A stretch of DNA of 52,553 bases from Arsenophonus apicola (GTDB taxonomy: Bacteria > Pseudomonadota > Gammaproteobacteria > Enterobacterales > Enterobacteriaceae), in NCBI RefSeq assembly GCF_020268605.1, contig NZ_CP084225.1:1-52553 (forward strand), written 5' to 3'. Made by a program: the position numbers and the translations under genes. A model generated the notes under the pieces. The model was not told the DNA's origin. It did no database searches and saw nothing but the letters and a program-made list of their open reading frames with translations. This document shows positions 34,761 through 44,910 of this stretch, piece by piece. Position 1 is the first letter of the stretch. Each line of letters opens with the position of its first letter.

Positions 34761-34863
34761 TCGATGAGCGCATTTTTGATAGGAAAAAATTTCACTTTTG
34801 TTATGCTTGGCATCAATTTAGACTAAGTCAGTATTGGCCAAACGTAAAATCAAAGGAAAAACA

Positions 34864-35044
34864 ATGAAAAAAACGTTACTGTTTTTAATCCCAACCCTAT
34901 TTTCTGGCGCGGTATTAGCAAAAGCCGGTGAGAGTACGCTCTCTTTTGGTTATTTGAATGTGAAGTCTGGCGGAGAGAAGGAATTAACTGAGAAAGCGGA
35001 TACTACAAAACCAGACCCTGAAGGAATTGCAACAGTTTATGCTA
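34864..35044 (+). pseudogene. lom: Lom/Ail-family outer membrane protein, cut by IS-A
   Basis: 60 residues remain: signal peptide MKKTLLFLIPTLFSGAVLA, then AGESTLSFGYLNVKSGG, the first strand of the Ail/Lom beta barrel. The frame then runs into the end of IS-A. Lambda Lom alters the lysogen surface and adhesion. The rest of the gene is not found beyond the insertion. Confidence 0.7.
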
Positions 35045-35095
35045 TTGACATCCTCCCCCACCTTCACACTTCGTGACTCAGGAGGGGGATTCCCG

Positions 35096-36320
35096 TTAGT
35101 CGGAGACTATCTGATCGCTCAGAAGCCTGGTTCCTGCTGCTGACGGCATTACTGCACCGTTCACTTCACAGGCTAACACGGCATGTCCTGCCGCTAAAAT
35201 GTTACGAGCTCCGTTGATATCTGCGTTCTCTGTATACCCGCACTCAAGGCACTCGAATCTACTTTGTGATTGACGATTTTCTTTCGCTGTATGACCACAA
35301 CATGCACACCGTTGACTTGTATATGCCGGAGGCACAGCTAATACCTGACCACCGCGCCATAGCTGCTTGTACTCAAGCTGACGGCGCATTTCATACCAAC
35401 CCTGATCCAGTATCGAACGGTTAAGTCCTGATTTTGCCCTGACATTCCGTCCGTGCTGCTCTTGTGTACCTTTTGCCGATTTCGACATGTTACTGACCTT
35501 TAAGTCCTCAATGACGATCATCGCGTGGTTTTGCTGATTTCACTGGTGACTTTGTGAAGGTAGTCTTTGCGGATATTGGTTATATGCGAGTGGAGACGTT
35601 GGATTTTTCGCTTCTGTTTTTTCCAGTTATTGCTGAATTTAACTTTACAGCTTAACTGACGCTGGAATTTCGCCAGCTTTTTTTTGGTTGGTTTTAAAAC
35701 TGTTTACAGGTTCAAACACTGTGCCGTCTGACAGCGTGGCGAGTCTGGTTACACCTGCATCCAAACCAATCATTGTTGCTGACGAATGAGGCTGAATGTC
35801 CATTTCCAGTTCGACCTGAAACGATATATACCAGTGTCCCGCATGTTGGCTAACGGTTGCGTTTTTAATCTTACCGTACAGCTTTTGCGACTGCCGGAAC
35901 TTTACCCATACCAAACCTGACGGTAATCTCACTCTGCCATTATCGAGCTGACAATATTTATCAAAATTAACAAAACGAACTGAATCACGCCCGTCATTTT
36001 TCCTTTTAAATACAGGAGCTTTTGCTGCCAGTTTTTTATCAAAGCAGCGTTTCCATGCCCCGTGCAGATCTTTGAGTTTCTGCTGAAGATTATCCGTGTA
36101 GGCTTCTTGCAAAAGGAATGTTCCGGCTTTTTTTTCCATTCTGTGAGCATCCGATTTAGTTCAAACGCTGACGGTAGTTTACCGCCGGATTCAATAATGC
36201 GTTGCGTCTCTGCTAGCCCGTAATTCCAGATAAAACGAGCGCATCCGCACAACTGCCGCAAACGTTGCGACTGTTTTCGGTTGGTTCGAGTCTGAATTTG
36301 TAGGCTTTTAGAATTAGCAT
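35096..36320 (-). pseudogene. tnpB: TnpB (OrfB) of IS-A, frameshifted
   Basis: Starts MLILKAYKFRLEPTEN. After frame changes it reads LRQLCGCARFIWNYGLAE, then VWVKFRQSQKLYGKI with MIGLDAGVTRLATL (RuvC-I Asp), MIVIEDLKVSNMSK (RuvC-II Glu), CACCGH ... CLECGY (zinc finger) and NADINGARNI (RuvC-III Asp). Catalytic residues survive, but at least three frameshifts break it. TnpB is an omega-RNA-guided nuclease, the ancestor of Cas12. Confidence 0.85.
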
Positions 36321-36378
36321 TATTACTCAGTGTGTAGTAAATTATCTCACTATCTTACCGTATATCCGGTTAATTTCA

Positions 36379-36783
36379 ATGCAAAAATATAAAATCAACC
36401 GTTCAAGACATGCAGCGTTTCTTTTACATGTTCACCTTGTCTTTGTGACTAAGTACCGAAAGAAAGTACTCAGTGGCTTGCACTACAAAGCATTTCATCA
36501 GTATGCAGGTGAAGTGTGTCGCGACTTTGGGGCTGATTTAAAGGAAAGTAACGGAGAGTCCGATCACGTTCATATGCTGATCGAGTACCCGCCCACAGTG
36601 CAGTTGTCAGTACTAGTAAACTCGCTGAAAGCGGTAACGTCTCGTCGTCTGCGTAATGAGTTTCTAGACTTGCGTGGGGCTTACGGCAAGCCAGTGTTGT
36701 GGTCTCGATCATACTTTGCAGGTTCGTGCGGGGGAGCACCGCTGGAAGTTGTTAAGCAATACATTCAAAATCAGCGTGGCTGA
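36379..36783 (+). CDS. tnpA: TnpA, IS200-type Y1 (HUH) transposase
   Basis: 134 aa. HUH motif in ESDHVHMLIEYPP and catalytic Tyr in VVKQYIQNQRG; FVTKYRKKVLSG near the start is typical. It cuts and joins single-stranded ends. Intact, so it could mobilise IS-A, and perhaps related ends in trans. Confidence 0.9.
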   Translation: MQKYKINRSRHAAFLLHVHLVFVTKYRKKVLSGLHYKAFHQYAGEVCRDFGADLKESNGESDHVHMLIEYPPTVQLSVLVNSLKAVTSRRLRNEFLDLRGAYGKPVLWSRSYFAGSCGGAPLEVVKQYIQNQRG

Positions 36784-36860
36784 TCATTCTTCGGGCTTTT
36801 CAAGCCCGACCAAATTCCCCTCCCACCTTATGTCGGTGGGAGTACCCTTTGGAGGTTAAG

Positions 36861-36935
36861 ATGGAGTTGGCTCATCGTGCAGGGTACTTAATTATTCGTA
36901 AGGATAAACTGTTGTCACTGCACAATGAGTGGTAA
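36861..36935 (+). pseudogene. Gene-end relic right of IS-A
   Basis: MELAHRAGYLIIRKDKLL and so on, 24 codons. It resembles the tail of Rha (GRRAGYMIIHKDELIKKL), not of Lom. The two sides of IS-A therefore belong to different genes, which suggests a deletion with or after the insertion. Confidence 0.4.
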
Positions 36936-36965
36936 TACGTAACAAATCAATCATCGTATAATTTA

Positions 36966-36992
36966 CAGGTCACTGCTCAGGTGGCCTTTTTT
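36966..36992 (+). terminator. Intrinsic terminator before gpM
   Basis: AGGTCAC/GGTGGCCT stem followed by seven T. Confidence 0.85.
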
Positions 36993-37007
36993 TATGGAGT
37001 CAAGTTA

Positions 37008-37349
37008 ATGGATGAATTTAGATGGCGAACCCAGATACAAGACAGCCCAACGGGCGAGTACAGGCACCGAATCAAAGAAGTTGAATTTGGTGATGGTTAC
37101 AAACAGGTAGCAGCCGATGGCATTCATCCCGAATCGCAATCCTGGCCATTTTCTTATTTAGGTAAAAAAGCCGAAGTGATGCCTATCTTTGATTTTATTC
37201 GCCAACACACTTCAAAGTCTTTTATCTGGATTCCCCCTTTTGGTGTCAAGGGAGTGTATCGGGTAAAAGCTGATTCGATCAAGATGACTCCGGTTGCGCG
37301 TGATGTCATGAAAATATCAGCCACGTTTGAGGAGGCTTTCTCAGCTTGA
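37008..37349 (+). CDS. M: Minor tail protein gpM
   Basis: 113 aa from MDEFRWRTQIQ behind GGAG. KEVEFGDGYKQVAADGIHPESQSWP and FIRQHTSKSFIWIPPFG fit the lambda gpM family (phage minor tail protein M), a tail-tip baseplate component. The stop codon (TGA) is supplied by the TTGAC end of IS-B, so the original C-terminus may differ by a few residues. Confidence 0.85.
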   Translation: MDEFRWRTQIQDSPTGEYRHRIKEVEFGDGYKQVAADGIHPESQSWPFSYLGKKAEVMPIFDFIRQHTSKSFIWIPPFGVKGVYRVKADSIKMTPVARDVMKISATFEEAFSA

Positions 37350-38637
37350 CTGCTCCCCTACCTAAAGGAAGGGGATTCCCAATTCACAGAGCCTAACCTA
37401 AGCCGCATTAAGCGATTTAGGGCTTATAGGCTCTCCAAGGGCTAACACCGCTAGACCAGCGGCTTTTATGTTTTTAGCAGCGTTAATATCTCGGTCATGA
37501 TTAACGCCACATTCAGGACAGCGCCACGACCGAATATTTAACGCTAATTTAGATAGTGTATATCCGCAATCGCTACAGCGTTTTGACGAAGGAAAGCACT
37601 GATCGATGGCAACAATAGTGCGCCCGTACCAATTAGCCTTATATTCAATTTGGCGAACAAATTCGCCCCAACTTGCGTCAGCTATCGCTTTAGATAGCTT
37701 AGGATTTCGGATCATGTTTTTTACTTTCAGGGATTCAACACAGACAACTTGGTTTTCGTTAATCAGTCTATGGGATAGCTTATGCAAGTTATCCAGTCGG
37801 CAATCAGTTATTTTCGCATGGAGTTTTGCAACTTTTAAACGTGCTTTAGTACGATTGTTTGAACCTTTTTTCTTTTTGCTCAAACGGCGTTGTAGTAAAG
37901 CTAATCGTTTCGAATATTTAGTGGTGTGGCGGGGATTGCCGGTTTTTAATCCGGTGTCGGTGACGAACAAGTCTTTTAAGCCAATATCAATACCTGTCAT
38001 TTTTTCAGAAACAGGTAGTGATATTGGTTCAAATTCACACAAACAGGACGCAAAGTATCGTCCAGATGCGTCTTTAGAGATGGTAACAGTTGAAGGTGCT
38101 GAAGGTAGTTCTCGACTCCAGCGAATATCTAAAGGTTCTTTACTTTTCGCTATGTACAGCTTGCCGTCACGGTATTTAAACGCACTAGCGGTAAATTCAG
38201 CAGATTGTTTGTGGTGTTTGGTTTTAAAGGTCGGGTATTTGGCGCGCCCTGAAAAGAAGTTAGAAAAAGCTGCTTGTTGGTGTCGTAAAACCTGCTGTAA
38301 CGGTACGCAAGAAACACTGTTAAGCCATTGTACATCCGTTTCTTTCTTTAAGGCAGTCAATCGTGCGTTGGCTTGAATATAGCTAATTTTTTCTTTTCTT
38401 TCGTAGTAGGCATCGGTGCGCCAGCGAAGAATTGAGTTATAGACAAAACGCACGCAGCCGAACGTATTAGCTAAAAGCTCAACTTGTTCAGATGTTGGGT
38501 AAAACCGATATTTATAGGCGCGCTTCATATTCACATTATCACATTAAATATGTGAGGTTGTAAATGTATATAGTAAAAGTAATGTTAGTTCCCTCTTTCC
38601 TCCTCCCCCTGAAGGGCAAGGTTTCCAGAGGGCATTA
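37346..38637. mobile_element. IS200/IS605-family element IS-B (tnpB only)
   Basis: IS1341-type element carrying tnpB alone. The tnpB-side end starts TTGACTGCTCCCC with a hairpin CCCCT/AGGGG, and on the minus strand ends GTCAA like IS-A. The other end has CCTCCCCC/GGGCAAGG-type stems before GGGCATTATTG. It separates gpM and gpL, which normally touch. The right boundary is approximate. Confidence 0.75.
37398..38534 (-). CDS. tnpB: TnpB of IS-B, intact RNA-guided nuclease
   Basis: 378 aa. N-terminus RAYKYRFYPTSEQVELLANTFGCVRFVYN. RuvC-I GIDIGLKDL, RuvC-II VCVESLKV, zinc finger CSDCGY ... CPECGV and RuvC-III DRDINAAKN are all present with D/E/D intact. The omega-RNA should come from the 3' end of tnpB and the adjoining IS end (about 37346-37480, minus strand), with its guide read from gpM's 3' part. 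No tnpA is present, so mobility needs one in trans, possibly that of IS-A. Confidence 0.9.
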   Translation of the reverse strand: MNMKRAYKYRFYPTSEQVELLANTFGCVRFVYNSILRWRTDAYYERKEKISYIQANARLTALKKETDVQWLNSVSCVPLQQVLRHQQAAFSNFFSGRAKYPTFKTKHHKQSAEFTASAFKYRDGKLYIAKSKEPLDIRWSRELPSAPSTVTISKDASGRYFASCLCEFEPISLPVSEKMTGIDIGLKDLFVTDTGLKTGNPRHTTKYSKRLALLQRRLSKKKKGSNNRTKARLKVAKLHAKITDCRLDNLHKLSHRLINENQVVCVESLKVKNMIRNPKLSKAIADASWGEFVRQIEYKANWYGRTIVAIDQCFPSSKRCSDCGYTLSKLALNIRSWRCPECGVNHDRDINAAKNIKAAGLAVLALGEPISPKSLNAA

Positions 38638-38640
38638 TTG

Positions 38641-39384
38641 ATGATAATCCATTCAGATGTGCAAAAATTAGAACCCGGTGAAAAAATCCAGTTGGTGGAA
38701 GTAGACGGCAATGCATTTGGTGGCCCTGTTTTGCGTTTTCATGCTTACAACCTTCGTTACACACCCGAGGAAATTGAAAAGGCAGAAGATAAATTAAAAC
38801 CGAAGCCTATCTGGTGGCAAGGTAACGAATATGGCGCATGGCCTTATGAAATTTCGGGTTTATCAAAAAGTAGTGAAGGCAGCCAAGCCAGACCGATACT
38901 GAAAGTGGGTAATATTGATAGTCTGATATCATCACTGTGCCTGGAATTTGATGATATGGTTCAGGCAAAAGTAACCATTTATGAGACCTTTTCGCATTAT
39001 CTGGATAGGAAAAATTTCCCTGATGATAATCCTACTGAGAATCCTGATGAATGCTTTAAGCAAGTATTTTATGTTGACCGAAAAAGTCATGAAGAAGCGG
39101 GGGGAATTATTCAGTTTGAACTGGCTTGCCCGTTTGATTTACAAGGCGTTATGTTGCCAGTACGTCAAATTCATAATCTCTGTTACTGGTGCATGCGGGG
39201 TTGGTATCGTTCAGGTAATGGGTGTGCCTATAATGGTAAACGCTATTTTGATGAGAAAGGCAATTCGGTGGATGACCCCGCCTTAGATGTTTGTGGTGGT
39301 CTGATGAGCGATTGTAAAAAACGATTTGGTGAAAATGTGCCCTTGGATTTTGGCGGATTCCCTGCGGCAGGTTTGATAAGATGA
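38641..39384 (+). CDS. L: Minor tail protein gpL
   Basis: 247 aa. Begins MIIHSDVQKLEPGEKIQLVEVD; the C-terminal domain has the cysteine set of gpL (CYWCMRGWYRSGNGCAYNG ... CGGLMSDCKKRFG), which in lambda binds a 4Fe-4S cluster. It is part of the tail tip. Overlaps gpK. An ATG one codon earlier (38638) is equally possible. Intact despite IS-B directly upstream. Confidence 0.85.
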   Translation: MIIHSDVQKLEPGEKIQLVEVDGNAFGGPVLRFHAYNLRYTPEEIEKAEDKLKPKPIWWQGNEYGAWPYEISGLSKSSEGSQARPILKVGNIDSLISSLCLEFDDMVQAKVTIYETFSHYLDRKNFPDDNPTENPDECFKQVFYVDRKSHEEAGGIIQFELACPFDLQGVMLPVRQIHNLCYWCMRGWYRSGNGCAYNGKRYFDEKGNSVDDPALDVCGGLMSDCKKRFGENVPLDFGGFPAAGLIR

Positions 39385-40094
39385 TAACAAAAAGTCTTAC
39401 TGAAGCAATATTCAACCACGTTAAAAAGGTATTTCCGCAGGAAGCCTGTGGGGTAATTTGCCAAAAGAGTCGTGTGAAACGCTATTTTCCTTGCCGTAAT
39501 CTTGCTGCAAATCCCACTGAACAATTCGAATTATCACCAGAAGACTATGCCAATGCGGAAGACTGGGGACTGCCGGTTGCTATCGTCCATTCTCATTGTG
39601 GCGATGGCGTGACAACACACCCAAGTGAAATAGATAATCTGCAATGCGATGCTAGTGAATTACCGTGGGTAATTGTGTCGTGGCCTGAGGGGGATTTGCG
39701 TATAATTCAACCAAGAGGTGAGCGTGAATTAACGGGAAGAACGTTTGTTTTGGGTTACTCCGATTGCTGGACGCTGATTGTTGATTATTTTCGGCAAGAA
39801 CACGGTATTACATTGAATAATTATAGTGTCACTTATCCTTGGTGGGAGCAAGGTGAAAATCGTTATATGGAGAATTTCATCAAAGAAGGTTTTGTTGAAA
39901 TTAATGACATATCCAAAGTCAGTGATGTGGTCATTATGCAGGTTCAGTCTGATGTCGCCAATCATGCAGGTATTTTGCTGGATAACGGCATGCTACTGCA
40001 TCATTTGTACGGGCAATTAAGCCGTGTCACGCCCTACAGTGATTACTGGCGTGACCGAACCGTCAAGATTGTCAGAAGGAAAGAATGGGCATGA
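39381..40094 (+). CDS. K: Tail assembly protein gpK (JAMM plus NlpC/P60)
   Basis: 237 aa. The JAMM metalloprotease motif is E in PQEACG, HSHCGDG and PSEIDN. The NlpC/P60 part has Cys in LGYSDCWTLIVDYF and His in VANHAGILL. It is thought to process the tail tip or cleave peptidoglycan at entry. The spacing in the JAMM loop is two residues longer than I recall for lambda K. Overlaps gpI. Intact. Confidence 0.85.
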   Translation: MITKSLTEAIFNHVKKVFPQEACGVICQKSRVKRYFPCRNLAANPTEQFELSPEDYANAEDWGLPVAIVHSHCGDGVTTHPSEIDNLQCDASELPWVIVSWPEGDLRIIQPRGERELTGRTFVLGYSDCWTLIVDYFRQEHGITLNNYSVTYPWWEQGENRYMENFIKEGFVEINDISKVSDVVIMQVQSDVANHAGILLDNGMLLHHLYGQLSRVTPYSDYWRDRTVKIVRRKEWA

Positions 40095-40699
40095 GTGAAC
40101 TGAGAACCGTCAGGTTATATGGAAAACTGGGCACAAAATATGGACGCGTCCATCAACTGGCCATCAGCTCCCCAAAAGAAGCCATTAAAGCATTATGTGT
40201 GCTTTACTCAGGTTTTGAGCGTTATCTGGCTGATGCCCATTTGAGAGGCGTCGAGTTTGCGGTCTTCAAGGGAAAGCATAATATCGGCGAAGATGAGTTT
40301 CACCTTGATACAACACAGGATATTCGTATTGCCCCGATAATTAAGGGAAGCAAAAACGGAGGACTGTTCCAAACTATATTAGGGGTAGCCATGATAGGCG
40401 CAGCAATGATGTTGGGGCCTGTTGGGTGGGCAGCCTTTGGGGCAGGCGGTTTTATGGGCGGTGCTTTAGCGTTAGGTGGGGCATCAATGGCATTAGGCGG
40501 TATAGCACAAATGTTGTCACCGCAACCGCCAGGAGCTTCGGTTCGTCAGGATGCCGATAATAAACCGTCTTATGCGTTTGGTGGTGCAGTGAATACGACT
40601 GCCCAGGGTAATCCAGTGCCGTTGCTGTATACCTTGGATAGAAAAGAGATAGGTGGGGCAATTATATCCGCAGGGATTTACACCGAAGACCAAAGATAG
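40085..40699 (+). CDS. I: Tail assembly protein gpI
   Basis: 204 aa (or 202 from the second ATG). A ubiquitin-like N-terminus (RTVRLYGKLGTKYGRVHQLAISSPKEA) and a long Gly/Ala-rich hydrophobic stretch (GVAMIGAAMMLGPVGWAAFGAGGF) are typical of lambda gpI. Needed for tail tip assembly. Intact. Confidence 0.85.
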   Translation: MGMSELRTVRLYGKLGTKYGRVHQLAISSPKEAIKALCVLYSGFERYLADAHLRGVEFAVFKGKHNIGEDEFHLDTTQDIRIAPIIKGSKNGGLFQTILGVAMIGAAMMLGPVGWAAFGAGGFMGGALALGGASMALGGIAQMLSPQPPGASVRQDADNKPSYAFGGAVNTTAQGNPVPLLYTLDRKEIGGAIISAGIYTEDQR

Positions 40700-40717
40700 C
40701 ATTAATCAAGAACTTTG

Positions 40718-40739
40718 AGTCGCTGAGGCGGCTTTTTCT
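40718..40739 (+). terminator. Intrinsic terminator between gpI and gpJ
   Basis: AGTCGC, loop TGAG, GCGGCT then TTTTT. Confidence 0.7.
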
Positions 40740-40750
40740 ATGGGTAAAAT

Positions 40751-43700
40751 ATGACAAACCTTATTTTTGGGGCAAAAGGTGGTGATGGCGGTGGGCATAA
40801 CCCCGTAGAGTCACCCGATAGCTTGCTATCAGAATCAACCGCAAAATTACTCTTTGCTATCTCTGAGGGAGAAATTGCTGGCGGACTAGATGCTACCCGT
40901 ATTTTTCTTGATGGTACGCCTATTGGTAATGCTGACGGCAGTAAAAACTTCGAGGGCGTGACGTGGGAGTTTCGACCGGGCAGTGAGCAACAAGAATACA
41001 TCAAAGGCATTCCGTCAGTTGACAATGAGATTAGCATAAGCAGGGAATTAAAAGATGAACAACTGTATATCAGGTCGATAAATAATATCCAGCTGTCAGC
41101 TATTCGGTTACGTTTCTCTGTACCACAACTTCTAGAACAACACGATAATGGCGATACCTCCGGTTACCGTATTGATTATGCCATTGACCTGTCAGCGGAT
41201 GGGAGTGGCTACAAAGAAGTGTTGCGGGCTGCCTTTGATGGAAAAACAACCAGCGAATATCAGCGGACGCACCGTATCGATTTGCCTGTAGCCAAAACCG
41301 GCTGGCAATTGCGTGTTCGTCGCCTCACTCCTAACAAAAATACGGCGCGAATTGCCGATAAAGTGGTTGTTGCAGCCATTACTGAGGTGATTGACGCAAA
41401 ATTAAGATATCCTAATACCGCTTTATTGTTTATCACCTTTGACGCAAGACAATTTAATAATCGCATCCCCAAAGTCAGCTTGCGTCCCAAAGGTGGTTTA
41501 CTGGTAAAAGTACCCTCAAACTATGACCCTGTAAACCGAACTTATTCGGGTGTCTGGAATGGAACTTTCAAGCTAGCCGCGACGAACAATCCAGCCTGGA
41601 TTTTTTTATGACTTGGTTTTAAATAACCGTTACGGTTGTGGAGAACGGATTAATAGCACACAGATAGATAAGTGGGATTTATACCAGATAGCCCAGTATT
41701 GCGATGAATACGTCCCTGACGGTCAGGGTGGTTCAGGTAAAGAGCCTCGTTTTTTATGTGATATTTATATTCAGTCTCAGGAATCGGCTTATCAGGTATT
41801 GCGTGATATTGCGGGTATTTTTAGGGGTATGACGTTTTGGGCGGATAATTCTGTCAAAGCGGTGGCTGATATGCCATCGGATATCTTTCGGATTTTCACG
41901 CAAGCAAATATCGTCGATGGAAAGGTGACCTATTCAGGCGGTAGTCAGCAAAACCGTTATACGCAGGTACTGGTTTCCTATTCGGATGCCGATAATCACA
42001 GTCATGATGCTATTGAGGCGGTCTCTGATAGCAAACTGCAGCGTCGTTATGGTGTGCGTAAAACGGATATTTCGGCGATTGGTTGCACTCGACAATCAGA
42101 AGCAAACCGACGCGGACGCTGGATATTATTAACGAATGCTTATGACAGGACGATAACCTTTTCAACTGGGCTGGAAGGTGCTATCCCAACGCCTGGGCAG
42201 ATTATTGGCGTGGCAGACGCAAATCTTGCTGGCCGTATTATTGGTGGCAGGATTTCATCTGTTGATGAGAGAAAAATTACGCTCGACAGGAAGGCAGATA
42301 TTAAATCGGGTGACAGACTTATCATTAACTTACCTGATGGAAAATCAGAAGCAAGAACAGTCCAGACGGTTAACGACAATATTATCACTGTAACAGCCCG
42401 TTATTCTCAACCCATTGAAAAAAATGCGGTTTGGACAATAGATGCCAACGACCTGGCAATTCAGCTTTATCGCGTAATTAGCATTCAGGACAATGCCGAT
42501 AATACCTATACCATCACGGGGACTTTCCATAATCCAGATAAATATGCGCATATTGATGCTGGAGCCAGGATTGATAAAAGACCCATTACTGTCATCCCCT
42601 GGTGTCCAATTACCTCCAAAGAACGTACATATCTCTGCTTATACCCATATCAATCAAGGGATTGCTGTTACAACGTTAAGAGTTGACTGGGATGCCACAG
42701 AAAATGCGATTGCCTATGAGGCACAATGGCGAAGAGGGAATAATAACTGGGTAAGTATACCTCGAACGTCAACACCGAGTTTTGAAGTTCAAGGGATATA
42801 TGCCGGACGCTATCAGGTAAGAGTAAGAGCCATAAACTCATCGGATATCTCATCTATCTGGGCGAATGCTCCTGAGACAATACTGAAAGGTAAGGAAGGC
42901 GAACCTCCTGCACCTGTTAACTTCAGGGCTTCCACATTGGTGTTTGGGATAAAATTAGACTGGGGATTTAACGAAAATACGGAAGACACGTTAAAACAGA
43001 GATTCAGTACAGCGAAACCAATGACGGTGAAGGTTTGATGTTACTGGCTGATATACCTTATCCTTCAAAAAGCCATGAAATGTCAGGGTTGGCCGCAGGG
43101 ACAGACTTTTATTTTCGCGCAAGACTGGTTGATAAATCCGGTAACCAGTCACCGTGGACAGAATTTGTGCGGGGTGAGGCAGAATTTGATGCTAGCAGTA
43201 TCATTGATGAAATAGACAAAAAAATTAACGATACGGAAGCGATTAAGCAGTTAAAGAAAGGGATAGACAGTAGCACAGAAGCGATACTGGAAAACGCGAA
43301 GGGACTCAACGGCAATACGCAGTATTTCATGCGTCAAAACGGCAAAATGAAAGCGGAAATTGTCAGGGTTGATAATTATGTGGTAACCGAGACTAAAGCC
43401 TTAGCCGAGTCTATCCATCAGGTCAGAGCGACAGCGGATAAGTCATGGGCAGCCGCTCAGAATTCACTACAAGCTAAGTACGACATGAAAAGGGTGAGGC
43501 TTCTGCAACTTGGACATCGTTAGTCAAGATTCACTATGACGGCGTCTCTTATGATGCAGGAATGGTGATTGGCGCTGAGCTCAAAACGGTAAAGTTAGTA
43601 CACAGATTGGCTTTAGCGCCCAAACATTCATCGTATACAATCCGGCCAATGGCAAGATGGAGCCGGTTTTGCCATCAAAACGGTCAGGTTGTTATGAGTT

Positions 43701-43953
43701 CAGTTTTTATTGGTGATGGAACGATAACAAATGCAAAAATTAAAAATGGAGCAATCACAAGAGCCAAAATAGTAGAGTCGTTAGAATCAGATAATTATGA
43801 GAAAGACAAAAAAGGAATAAAATTGATTTTGCTAATGGGATTATGGAGATGAATAGTTATGAAGAAGGGCAGGGTCGGATGGTTATTAATAATAATAAAA
43901 TTGATGTGTTTGATGGATCTGGTGCGCTAAGAGTGAGGATAGGTAAGTTATGA
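40751..43953 (+). pseudogene. J: Tail tip host-specificity protein gpJ, frameshifted
   Basis: Joined frames give about 1065 aa, close to lambda J (1132). GGDGGGHNPVESPDSLLSES near the start, GCGERINSTQIDKWDLYQIAQYCDEYVPDG, fibronectin-like repeats (LRVDWDATENAIAYEAQW, GRYQVRVRAINSS) and a C-terminal IGAELKNGKVSTQIGF-type region match the family. Frame changes near 41610, 42600, 43005, 43480, 43590, 43670 and 43830. gpJ binds the receptor, so the phage could not adsorb. Confidence 0.85.
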
Positions 43954-44212
43954 GTAATTTTGGTTGCCAAGTTTTTTTAAAAATGGTGCTAACATAGAGA
44001 CATTAGTCGTGCCAGTTTTCTTTTTAGACTTTATAACAAATGGAAATGGCGAAAAGACATACACAATACCAGAAAATCGATCCCTTAAAGTCTTGCATTC
44101 AAATACTTTTAGTGATGGTAGCGCTAAAAAAACTGAAGCAGATATAAAAGGAAATAAAATAACTTACAGAAACACATCAGAAGAAAGACCATTATTGGTT
44201 ATTGCGGAGTAA
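43950..44212 (+). pseudogene. Small tail-associated protein, frameshifted at start
   Basis: MSNFG joins LPSFFKNGANIETLVVPVFFLDF after a one-base shift; the rest reads TYTIPENRSLKVLHSNTFSDG. The ATG overlaps the gpJ stop. Unrecognised small beta-rich protein after J. Confidence 0.5.
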
Positions 44213-44215
44213 ATT

Positions 44216-44881
44216 ATGTATGGAGGAAAGATAATTTCAGAAAAAGGCACAGTGTGGATATCGCCTGATGTAACGCCCCTTAATTTAGTAAAACGCGTTG
44301 ATTTGACTATTACAACTGGCACATTCGGTCAAATTATAAAAACAGAAATACCAAATAATAGACCCATTGTTTTTTTTACTCGTGTCTTCTCTGACAAAAT
44401 AGGAGTAGCAGCAGTGCCACTCAATAGTAATGGGCAATGGAGCTTAGAAATAAGAGCCGCAAGAAATGCAAAAGGTACAACGGAATCAGTGAAAATAAGG
44501 TTTTACATATTTAGTAATTTTGTCCCTAAAGATGTAAGTTCAGACTGGGGTATTCAATACTTTAATGCGAAAGGAGAGCTAACTTGGACTGGAGACATGA
44601 TACCTTTAGAAGTTTATTCTGGAGTAGCTCCTAACGATAGTAATTACAAGGTTGATGTAGGATTTACTTGTGCAGTTGCGCCTTATTTTTCTGCATCCTA
44701 CACAGCAGGATTTATCCCCAGTAAACCCCCAGTCTATATATGGATTACTAACGCCTGGAAGGCGTATGGAAATGTTATATCATCATACATAGTTGACAAT
44801 ATTAATTCATCTAGCTCAGGTTATGATCAATTTTACTCTAACAATTACTACTATATAAAAGCTAGTAATTACGATTACTAA
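44216..44881 (+). CDS. DUF6453-like tail-associated protein
   Basis: 221 aa. MYGGKIISEKGTVWISPDVTPLNL at the start and repeated beta-rich, aromatic segments (WGIQYFNAKGELTWTG) recall the DUF6453 family found between J and the side tail fibre of lambdoid phages; that assignment is from memory. Intact. Confidence 0.55.
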   Translation: MYGGKIISEKGTVWISPDVTPLNLVKRVDLTITTGTFGQIIKTEIPNNRPIVFFTRVFSDKIGVAAVPLNSNGQWSLEIRAARNAKGTTESVKIRFYIFSNFVPKDVSSDWGIQYFNAKGELTWTGDMIPLEVYSGVAPNDSNYKVDVGFTCAVAPYFSASYTAGFIPSKPPVYIWITNAWKAYGNVISSYIVDNINSSSSGYDQFYSNNYYYIKASNYDY

Positions 44882-44910
44882 TGTCTTTTTTATCAAAAAC
44901 AACAGTTAAA

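Larger units (their letters stand above)
35045..36860. mobile_element. IS200/IS605-family element IS-A (tnpA plus tnpB)
   Basis: Divergent tnpB (minus) and tnpA (plus) as in IS605. The tnpB-side end starts TTGACATCCTCCCCC (on the minus strand it ends GTCAA), with a GGGGGAGG/CCTCCCCC hairpin. The other end carries the subterminal palindrome CTCCCACC/GGTGGGAG near 36820-36845. No inverted terminal repeats or target duplication, as expected for single-strand Y1 transposition. The right boundary is uncertain by about ten bases. Confidence 0.8.

Noticed and set aside
37606..38376. 256-codon plus-strand frame opposite tnpB
   Set aside because: Antisense shadow of the intact tnpB, which has complete catalytic motifs.
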